The notes beneath the pieces are model-generated. The model was given only the letters and a program-made list of their open reading frames with translations. It did no database searches and was not told the origin of the DNA. A program made the position numbers and the translations under genes. Below, piece after piece: positions 55,498 through 64,000 of a DNA stretch of 64,000 nucleotides. The first letter of the stretch is position 1. Every line of letters begins with the position of its first letter. This stretch comes from Shewanella amazonensis SB2B (GTDB lineage: Bacteria; Pseudomonadota; Gammaproteobacteria; Enterobacterales; Shewanellaceae), in assembly GCF_000015245.1 (NCBI RefSeq), contig NC_008700.1, positions 2,052,001 to 2,116,000 of the forward strand, read 5' to 3'.

Positions 55498-57351
55498 CTA
55501 TTGCAGCTGGCAATATTCGCAGTAGAGGTATACCCCCTTGGGGTCGTCAAAGCGGGCGATTTCCTGCAACGTCCTGGTCCAAACACGCAGCAAGGATTGC
55601 ACCACGTCACTCTGTTGTGTCTGCTGTGGCAGCCAGGCCGACACAGAGGCAAACATTTCCTGAATAAACAGCTCTTCTGGCGACATCTGCTGTTCAATCA
55701 ACTGAATGTCAAAGGTCGCCATGCCAGCAAGTTCGGCTGCTTTGGCCAGTGCCTGAGGCATATCACCAATCTCGTCTACCAGGCCAAGTTCCAGCGCCTT
55801 TTTACCGCTCCACACGCGACCCTGAGCGATGGCATCGACCTGTTCCAGCGTCATGTCGCGTTCGTTGGCGACCAGAGTGATAAATTCCTTGTAACCGCGC
55901 TCGATATTGCGCTGAATGGCCGATTCAAGCTTGGGTGACAACGGACGGAAGGGTGAGTGTGCGGCCCATTCACTGGTGGCGACCCCGTCGGCATGCACAC
56001 CAATGGCTGCCAATGAGTCTTCAAAAGTGGTCATCAAGCCAAAGATACCAATGGAGCCTGTAAGCGTCGTGGGCGTGGCATAAATGTAATCGGCGCTGGC
56101 TGAAATCCAGTAACCCCCGGAGGCCGCCATACTGCCCATGCTCACCACTACAGGTTTACCCGCTGCCTTGAGTGCCAGAAGCTCCTGGCGTATTTCTTCT
56201 GAGGCAAAGGCACTTCCGCCGGGGCTGTCTACACGTAACACCAAGGCCTTGATGGAATCATCAAAACGGGCATCACGAATTAACTGGGATGTACTCTTGC
56301 CACCGATGTCGCCAGGCGCCTGGAAACCGTTGAGTATGGTGCCTTTGGCAACGATAACGCCCACGCTGTCTACCGGCATAAACTGTGGCTGAGGTTTCAC
56401 CAGTTTATGGTACTCGTGGAAACCCACCTGACGGAAGCTGTGCTCTTCTTTGTCTTCGCCAACGAGTTCAACCATGGCGGAGCGAAACGCCTCGTCACTC
56501 ATCAGGGCGTCTACCCAACCCTGCTTAACAGCAAGCGCAGCGCTGTCACCGTCGTTGGCGTCCAAGCGAGCAAGATAAGTGTCCGCATCCAATACCAGTT
56601 CACCGGTTTCGATGCCGCGGTTTTTCGCAACCGTGTCGGCATAGCTACCCCAGAGATCGTCAATCAAGAGTTGGGTGGCTTCTTTTGCCGCCGGTGACAT
56701 ATCGTCGCGGATATAAGGTTCAACCGCTGACTTATAGGTACCTACGCGGAAGACGTGGGTGTTAACCTTAAGTTTCTCCAGAGCCGACTTGAAATAGAGG
56801 TTATATGCGGCGTAACCGTCGATAAAGACTTCACCACGGGGATTGAGGTAAATCTCATCTGCATAACTTGCGAGGAAATACTGACTGCGGCTGTACCAAT
56901 CGCCGATAGCCACGACCTTTTTACCTGTCTCACGAAAACCGTTCAGAGCCTCGCCCACAGCGGTGAGTTTACTGATCCCGGCGCGCATATTGCCAAGATC
57001 GAGCACGATAGCGCCGATGCGTTCGTCATGGGTCGCGTTTTCGATGACATAAAGCACGTCTGAAAGCAGGACTTCAGTGTCTTCGCTGTTTTGATTGCCC
57101 TGACGCATAAGTTGGGTTAGCGGATCGACACGCCTGGCCTGATCAACCAGATTGCCGGATAGGTCCAACACCAAGGCACTGCCGGATTCAATACGCAGCT
57201 CATCTTCTGTGCTTAAAGCGACGATACCAACAATCAACACCAGAATAAGAATTGGAAAAAATACAATATTAATTATCAGCTTACGAACGAAATTTATCGT
57301 ATTCCAGATAAGAAGCAGGGTGTTTTTTGTTGTCAGGGGTTTTTTGGCCAT
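55498..57351 (-). CDS. sppA: Signal peptide peptidase SppA, 67 kDa type
   Basis: A 617-aa membrane-anchored serine protease that degrades signal peptides after their release. One N-terminal helix (about residues 26-46) anchors it. The catalytic lysine is in GTYKSAVEPY in the first half and the serine in SMGSMAASGGYW in the second half, the split dyad of the long form. It is monocistronic. Confidence 0.95.
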   Translation of the reverse strand: MAKKPLTTKNTLLLIWNTINFVRKLIINIVFFPILILVLIVGIVALSTEDELRIESGSALVLDLSGNLVDQARRVDPLTQLMRQGNQNSEDTEVLLSDVLYVIENATHDERIGAIVLDLGNMRAGISKLTAVGEALNGFRETGKKVVAIGDWYSRSQYFLASYADEIYLNPRGEVFIDGYAAYNLYFKSALEKLKVNTHVFRVGTYKSAVEPYIRDDMSPAAKEATQLLIDDLWGSYADTVAKNRGIETGELVLDADTYLARLDANDGDSAALAVKQGWVDALMSDEAFRSAMVELVGEDKEEHSFRQVGFHEYHKLVKPQPQFMPVDSVGVIVAKGTILNGFQAPGDIGGKSTSQLIRDARFDDSIKALVLRVDSPGGSAFASEEIRQELLALKAAGKPVVVSMGSMAASGGYWISASADYIYATPTTLTGSIGIFGLMTTFEDSLAAIGVHADGVATSEWAAHSPFRPLSPKLESAIQRNIERGYKEFITLVANERDMTLEQVDAIAQGRVWSGKKALELGLVDEIGDMPQALAKAAELAGMATFDIQLIEQQMSPEELFIQEMFASVSAWLPQQTQQSDVVQSLLRVWTRTLQEIARFDDPKGVYLYCEYCQLQ

Positions 57352-57513
57352 TCAGCACTCCTATAGTTGACGCTGGGCATATGCTACCGCAAATAACTCA
57401 TTGCGGCGAAATGCAATTGTAAAGGTTTTTAACATTCAGTGGGCTGGACGGTTGAGCTTATACTCGACACAGGATATGCTGACTTGGATCACATGTTTTA
57501 AAAGGGTGTTTGA

Positions 57514-59529
<2,016 letters not shown>

Positions 59530-59625
59530 ACCTAATCGACGTGGTAAATTGCCCCGACAGCTTTTGACGTGGGTTAATTGTTACTCACCGGTCATCAATA
59601 TACATACACTTGATATTTAAACCTT

Positions 59626-59650
59626 GAAAGCCCGCATTAAGCGGGCTTTC
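59626..59650 (+). terminator. Terminator after fadH
   Basis: GAAAGCCCGC and GCGGGCTTTC with an ATTAA loop, followed by TTTTA. Confidence 0.85.
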
Positions 59651-59676
59651 TTTTATCTGGACTATCTAACCAACGG

Positions 59677-59696
59677 ATGTACAAAATGTGGTACAT
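59677..59696. promoter_or_regulatory. Inverted repeat before exported YciI gene
   Basis: ATGTAC and GTACAT are separated by 8 bp, 70 bp before the gene start. It could be a repressor operator; the regulator is unknown. Confidence 0.35.
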
Positions 59697-59765
59697 GTTT
59701 AAGTCGGTGCTAGCATTATCAGGATATGTATGCACATACCATCCAATCAAAACAGGAAGTTATCC

Positions 59766-60254
59766 ATGGAATTGCAAAAGACACGCCTCGTCAAAGCGAG
59801 CTTCTACCTTTCACTCTCGGTGGCAGTAGCGATTACCCTCAATCTGGCGACACCGCTAGTAGCGCAGGCGGAATACGATGATGTGCTTGCAGCCAAAGTG
59901 GGGGCAGATGAGTACGGTATGAAGTCCTATGTGATGGCGTTTTTAAAGAAAGGTCCTAACCGCAGCGGCACAGACGAAGAGCGGGCAAGGCTGCAACGGG
60001 CACACCTGGATAATATCGGCCGTTTGGCAAAGGAAGGAAAGTTGGTACTGGCTGGCCCTTTTTTACATGATGGTGAGCTGCGCGGCATCTATCTTTTTGA
60101 TGTCAAAACCGTGGAAGAAGCCAGGGAACTTACAGAAAGCGATCCGGCCGTAAAAGCGGGTAGTCTGGTGATGGAGCTGGTACCTTGGTATGGTTCGGCC
60201 GCTATTACTCAGCTACCTGAATTACATGAGAAGTTTGCTAAAAAGCCAATCTGA
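59766..60254 (+). CDS. Exported YciI-domain protein
   Basis: A 162-aa protein with a signal peptide (LSLSVAVAITLNLATPLVAQA) and one YciI-like ferredoxin-fold domain: VMAFLKKGPNRS, then RAHLDNIGRLAKEGKLVLAG and FDVKTVEEARELTESDPAV. YciI proteins are mostly cytoplasmic and of unclear function, so a secreted one is unusual. The start ATG 59766 follows AGGAAG by 7 nt. It converges with yfaE, whose stop lies 1 bp away. Confidence 0.86.
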   Translation: MELQKTRLVKASFYLSLSVAVAITLNLATPLVAQAEYDDVLAAKVGADEYGMKSYVMAFLKKGPNRSGTDEERARLQRAHLDNIGRLAKEGKLVLAGPFLHDGELRGIYLFDVKTVEEARELTESDPAVKAGSLVMELVPWYGSAAITQLPELHEKFAKKPI

Positions 60255-60255
60255 G

Positions 60256-60615
60256 TCAGTCGACCAAAACGGCCTTGGCTCTGGCATTGAGAGCCTGAGG
60301 ATGCACGACAGTATCAGCGCCCTTGGGGCTGAGCGCCAAATTTAAATCCGATTCAGGTACGCAGCAGCAGGGCAGGCATTCGTCAGCAGAAAGCGCTGCC
60401 AGTGGCTCGGTAAAATACGTCACTGAGCCACTGAGTACCTTGGTTTTACAGGCACCGCAAAAGCCGCTTCGACATTCTGAGAAGACACGGACTTTCTTGA
60501 TCTCGAGCGCCTCCAGCAAAGACTGCTGCTGTCCATTGAACAGCAGCACAGGTTGTCCCTGAAGGCTGACGATGGGCGCCTTTTTAAAGATCAAAGTCGG
60601 AGAACTCATTTTCAT
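60256..60615 (-). CDS. yfaE: Diferric-tyrosyl radical maintenance ferredoxin YfaE
   Basis: A 119-aa 2Fe-2S ferredoxin that regenerates the NrdB radical cofactor. Cluster cysteines are in [18 protein letters not shown] and CLPCC. I start at ATG 60615, inside the end of nrdB (32-nt overlap); ATG 60609 is also possible. It has a C-terminal tail of about 25 residues beyond the E. coli YfaE end. The nrdA-nrdB-yfaE order is the same as in E. coli. Confidence 0.9.
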   Translation of the reverse strand: MKMSSPTLIFKKAPIVSLQGQPVLLFNGQQQSLLEALEIKKVRVFSECRSGFCGACKTKVLSGSVTYFTEPLAALSADECLPCCCVPESDLNLALSPKGADTVVHPQALNARAKAVLVD

Positions 60616-61714
60616 CGACGGAAGCGTCAATCTGGCCTACCAGGTAAGAGGATACTTCCACTTCCTGCGGTGCCACCTGAACAGCATCGCTCTCGAGCCA
60701 GTTTTTCATCCACGGCAGCGGGTTGGTGGATTCTGGGTATGGCAGAGGCAGGTTGACCGACTTCATGCGCTGGTTTGTGATGTACTCCACGTACTGACAC
60801 AGAATTTGCTCGTTCAGGCCAATCATGGAGCCATCTTTAAAGAGGTACTTGGCCCATTCTTTTTCCTGCTCGGCAGCGCGCAGGAACAGATCGTAGGCTT
60901 CCTGCTGACACTCAATGGCGATTTCTGCCATTTCTGCATCGTCCTTACCGCCCTGCATGATGTTGAGGATATGCTGAGTCGAGTTAAGGTGCAGTGCTTC
61001 ATCTCGGGCGATAAGACGGATGATTTTGGCGTTGCCTTCCATCAACTTGCGCTCGGCAAAGGCGAACGAACAGGCAAAGCTGACGTAGAAACGAATGGCT
61101 TCCAGGGCGTTCACCGACATCATGCACAGGTAGAGAGCCTTTTTCAGGGCGCGTACAGTTACATCGACCACATGGCCATCCACCGTGTGGGTGCCTTCGC
61201 CGTGCAGATGGTAAATCTGGGTCAGCTTGATGAGCTCGTCATAATAGGCCGAAATATCGCCGGCACGCTTGAGGATCTCTTCATTGACGACAATATCGTC
61301 AAACACCGACGAAGGGTCGTTCACAATATTGCGAATGATATGGGTGTATGACCGTGAGTGGATAGTTTCAGAGAAAGACCAGGTTTCAATCCAGGTTTCC
61401 AGCTCTGGCAGCGACACCAAAGGCAGGAAGGCAACGTTAGGACTGCGGCCCTGAATAGAGTCAAGTAAGGTTTGGTACTTGAGATTGGAAATAAAGATGT
61501 GCCTTTCGTGATCAGGCAGCTTTCCAAAATCGATTTTGTCACGGCTTACGTCTACTTCTTCTGGTCGCCAGAAGAATGACAGCTGCTTTTCAATCAGCTT
61601 TTCAAATACTTCATAGCGCTGTTGATCGTAACGGGCAACGTTAACGGACTGGCCGAAAAACATAGGTTCGCGGGTTGCATCGTTGGGAGTTTGACAAAAA
61701 GTAGTGTAAGCCAT
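60584..61714 (-). CDS. nrdB: Ribonucleotide reductase class Ia beta subunit
   Basis: A 376-aa di-iron subunit that holds the stable tyrosyl radical used by NrdA. Length equals E. coli NrdB. Iron ligands lie in the four-helix bundle ([13 protein letters not shown] and others), and the C-terminal tail ENEFSDFDL is the NrdA-docking peptide. I start at ATG 61714 ([12 protein letters not shown]), matching E. coli; the frame is open to 61762 without homology. Confidence 0.96.
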   Translation of the reverse strand: MAYTTFCQTPNDATREPMFFGQSVNVARYDQQRYEVFEKLIEKQLSFFWRPEEVDVSRDKIDFGKLPDHERHIFISNLKYQTLLDSIQGRSPNVAFLPLVSLPELETWIETWSFSETIHSRSYTHIIRNIVNDPSSVFDDIVVNEEILKRAGDISAYYDELIKLTQIYHLHGEGTHTVDGHVVDVTVRALKKALYLCMMSVNALEAIRFYVSFACSFAFAERKLMEGNAKIIRLIARDEALHLNSTQHILNIMQGGKDDAEMAEIAIECQQEAYDLFLRAAEQEKEWAKYLFKDGSMIGLNEQILCQYVEYITNQRMKSVNLPLPYPESTNPLPWMKNWLESDAVQVAPQEVEVSSYLVGQIDASVDENEFSDFDL

Positions 61715-61730
61715 GATTTCTCTATTCCGG

Positions 61731-61751
61731 TAAAAGGGGGCAAAGCCCCCT
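61731..61751 (-). terminator. Intercistronic hairpin between nrdA and nrdB
   Basis: GGGGGC and GCCCCC with a 3-nt loop; on the minus strand TTTTA follows, so it looks like a weak terminator or attenuator inside the nrd operon, between nrdA and nrdB. Confidence 0.5.
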
Positions 61752-61783
61752 GTTAACACCAAATTTCCTTGTATTTGCCTGTG

Positions 61784-64000
61784 TTAAATCTTACAGGCAC
61801 CACCGGCGCAGCCGTCGTCCTCTTTTTCAACCACAGCAATGTCATCATGCTGATCGGTCGCACCATCACGGGTGTTATGGTAGTAGAGGGTTTTGAGGCC
61901 CAGTTTGTATGCGGTAAGTAGATCTTTAAGCAGCAGCTGCATTGGTACCTTACGACCCTCGAACTTGGCGGGGTCATAGTTGGTGTTGGCAGAAATCGCC
62001 TGATCCACAAACTTCTGCATAATGCCAACCAATTGCAGGTAACCGTCGTTTGACGGCATTTGCCACAGCAATTCGTACGCGTTGCGCAATTCATCAAAGT
62101 CAGGCACGACTTGCTTGAGCTGACCGTCTTTACTGGCTTTCACCGAAATCAGACCACGGGGTGGCTCGATACCGTTGGTGGCATTGGAGATCTGAGAAGA
62201 AGTCTCTGACGGCATCAGTGCTGACAGGGTAGAGTTACGCAGGCCGTAGTGCTTGATATCGGCACGCAGTCCTTCCCAATCCAGATGCAGCGGCTCATCG
62301 CAAATCTTGTCCAGATCGCGCTTATAGGTGTCGATTGGCAGAATACCCTGAGAGTAAGTCGTCTCATGGAACGCCGGACAGGCGCCTTTTTCCTTTGCCA
62401 GATTCATCGAGGCTTTCAGCAGGTTGAACTGAATAGCTTCGAATGTCTTGTGGGTCAGGTTGTTGGCACTGCCATCTGAATATTTTTTGCCGTTTTTAGC
62501 CAGGTAGTTGGCAAAGTTAATCACACCAATACCCAGGGTACGACGGTTCATGGAGCCAAGCTTGGCTGCCTTGATGGGGTAGTCCTGATAGTCCAGCAGG
62601 CTATCGAGAGCACGTACCGCGAGGTCTGACAAACCTTCGAGTTCTTCAAGGTTCTCGATGGCACCCAAATTCAGTGCTGACAGAGTACAGAGTGCGATTT
62701 CACCATTGGTATCGTCCACGCTGTCCAGTGGTTTGGTTGGCAGTGCAATTTCCAGACACAGGTTTGACTGGCGGATAGGGGCAACGCTTGAGTCAAATGG
62801 GCTGTGGGTGTTGCAGTGATCCACGTTCTGCACATAGATACGACCGGTTGAGGCACGTTCCTGCATCATCAATGAGAACAGTTCAACGGCCTTAAGCGAC
62901 TTTTTACGGATGCTCGGTTCTTGCTCGTACTTGGTGTACAGGCGCTCGAATTCATCCTGATTTTCAAAGAAGGCATCGTACAGGCCGGGCACGTCTGACG
63001 GGCTGAACAGGGTGATGTTCTCACCCTTGATCAGGCGCTGATACATGAGTTTGTTCAGCTGTACGCCATAGTCCAGATGCCGGATACGGTTGTCTTCAAC
63101 GCCGCGGTTATTCTTCAGCACCAGCAGCGACTCTACTTCCAGGTGCCAAATTGGATAGAACAGCGTTGCCGCGCCGCCACGCACACCGCCCTGAGAGCAG
63201 GACTTCACCGCAGTCTGGAAATACTTATAGAAAGGCAGACAGCCAGTATGGAACGCTTCACCGCCACGGATTGGGCTGCCCAGGGCGCGGATACGGCCTG
63301 CATTCACGCCGATACCGGCGCGCTGACTCACGTACTTCACGATGGAAGAGGCAGTGGCGTTGATAGAATCCAGGCTGTCACCACACTCAATCAGTACGCA
63401 GGAGCTGAACTGGCGGGTAGGAGTACGTACACCGGACATGATGGGTGTAGGCAGCGAAATCTTGAAGGTAGATACTGCATCATAGAAGTCTTTTACATAC
63501 TTCAGACGGGTCTCTTTTGGATAACCGGCAAACAAGCAGGCTGCAACCAGGATGTAGAGGAACTGGGCGCTCTCGTACACTTCGTGAGTGACACGGTTTT
63601 GAACCAGGTATTTGCCTTCCAGCTGCTTCACGGCGGCGTATGAGAAATTCATATCGCGCCAGTGGTCTATGTAGCTGTCTAAAACGTCCAGTTCTTCTTT
63701 GGTGTAGTCTTCGAGGATGTGGCGGTCATACTTGCCCATCTCGACCAGCTTGACCACGTGATCATACAGCTTAGGCGGCTCGAACTGGCCAAAGGCCTTC
63801 TTGCGAAGATGGAATACAGCCAAACGGGCGGCCAGGAACTGATAATCTGGAGACTCGGGAGAGATCAGATCCGCAGCAGCTTTAATAATGGTTTCGTGGA
63901 TGGCTTCGGTAGGGATGCCTTCAAAAAACTGCAGGTGCGAACGCAGTTCTACTTCAGAAACGGAAACATTTTTTAAGCCCTTGGCGGCCCAGGTAACCAC
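61784..64000 (-). CDS. nrdA: Ribonucleotide reductase class Ia alpha subunit (partial, N-terminus outside window)
   Basis: The catalytic subunit that reduces ribonucleoside diphosphates. 738 residues are visible; about the first 25 (start of the ATP-cone) lie past position 64000, as TWAAKGLKNVSVSEVELRSH aligns near residue 30 of E. coli NrdA. Active-site cysteines are in FSSCVLIECGDS, NLCLEIALPT and IALCTLSALN; the C-terminal redox pair is GCAGGACKI. It is followed by nrdB after a 69-nt gap. Confidence 0.97.
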   Translation of the reverse strand: MVTWAAKGLKNVSVSEVELRSHLQFFEGIPTEAIHETIIKAAADLISPESPDYQFLAARLAVFHLRKKAFGQFEPPKLYDHVVKLVEMGKYDRHILEDYTKEELDVLDSYIDHWRDMNFSYAAVKQLEGKYLVQNRVTHEVYESAQFLYILVAACLFAGYPKETRLKYVKDFYDAVSTFKISLPTPIMSGVRTPTRQFSSCVLIECGDSLDSINATASSIVKYVSQRAGIGVNAGRIRALGSPIRGGEAFHTGCLPFYKYFQTAVKSCSQGGVRGGAATLFYPIWHLEVESLLVLKNNRGVEDNRIRHLDYGVQLNKLMYQRLIKGENITLFSPSDVPGLYDAFFENQDEFERLYTKYEQEPSIRKKSLKAVELFSLMMQERASTGRIYVQNVDHCNTHSPFDSSVAPIRQSNLCLEIALPTKPLDSVDDTNGEIALCTLSALNLGAIENLEELEGLSDLAVRALDSLLDYQDYPIKAAKLGSMNRRTLGIGVINFANYLAKNGKKYSDGSANNLTHKTFEAIQFNLLKASMNLAKEKGACPAFHETTYSQGILPIDTYKRDLDKICDEPLHLDWEGLRADIKHYGLRNSTLSALMPSETSSQISNATNGIEPPRGLISVKASKDGQLKQVVPDFDELRNAYELLWQMPSNDGYLQLVGIMQKFVDQAISANTNYDPAKFEGRKVPMQLLLKDLLTAYKLGLKTLYYHNTRDGATDQHDDIAVVEKEDDGCAGGACKI

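Noticed and set aside
63950..64000. Start codon of nrdA at the window end
   Set aside because: The apparent start is a GTG inside the gene; alignment shows about 25 N-terminal residues are missing beyond the window.

Overview
The window reads as chromosomal DNA of a gammaproteobacterium, most likely Shewanella or a close relative. The reasons are an EF-P with Arg32 next to its EarP rhamnosyltransferase, Enterobacteria-like gene neighbourhoods (pabB-nudL, alaA-yfbR, adhE next to a MarC protein, ybfF-seqA-pgm, ansA-sppA, nrdA-nrdB-yfaE), and a periplasmic HyaA/HyaB hydrogenase. The genus is an inference from gene content, not a database result. Nearly all of the window is ordinary housekeeping sequence.

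Layout. 1-2572 (minus): [NiFe] hydrogenase hyaA and the front of hyaB. 2905-5996 (plus): a tight four-gene cassette of TlpA-like thioredoxin, DUF4266 lipoprotein, DUF3570 beta-barrel and ApbE-type flavin transferase. 6084-14767: asnS, a small membrane protein, pabB-nudL, class I fumarase, an S9 peptidase and a YiiX-like protein. 15034-18841: opgGH glucan synthesis. 18919-25926: adhE, a MarC protein, a dGTPase-like gene, yfbR, alaA. 26569-27951: an NhaC-family antiporter behind a structured leader. 28349-32167 (minus): efp, earP, fldA, ybfE, a DUF2788 protein, ybfF. 32434-41709: seqA, pgm, msrA, astE, the bkd branched-chain 2-oxoacid dehydrogenase operon, nadA. 41877-43877: a NIT-domain chemoreceptor. 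44231-49590: tRNA-Ser, an IS5-type transposase remnant and a two-gene RND efflux pump, closed by a second copy of the tRNA 3' end and terminator. 49773-60254: a DUF885 peptidase, an orphan response regulator, an M14 carboxypeptidase, a zinc-ribbon protein, yeaC, ansA, sppA, fadH and an exported YciI protein. 60256-64000 (minus): yfaE, nrdB, nrdA (cut by the window end).

Most interesting points. (1) In the TlpA-DUF4266-DUF3570-ApbE cassette the DUF3570 protein carries a DSLSGAS stretch that fits the flavinylation motif recognised by ApbE enzymes. This suggests an undescribed flavinylated envelope redox system. (2) The antiporter leader (26392-26568) can fold into a 9-bp-closed element followed by a three-way junction whose basal helix hides the Shine-Dalgarno sequence, which looks like an unassigned riboswitch. 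(3) A 5.2 kb segment with an RND pump is bracketed by a 54-bp near-perfect repeat of the tRNA-Ser 3' end and terminator, which looks like a decayed integrated element. No CRISPR array, rRNA, intact insertion sequence or prophage was seen.
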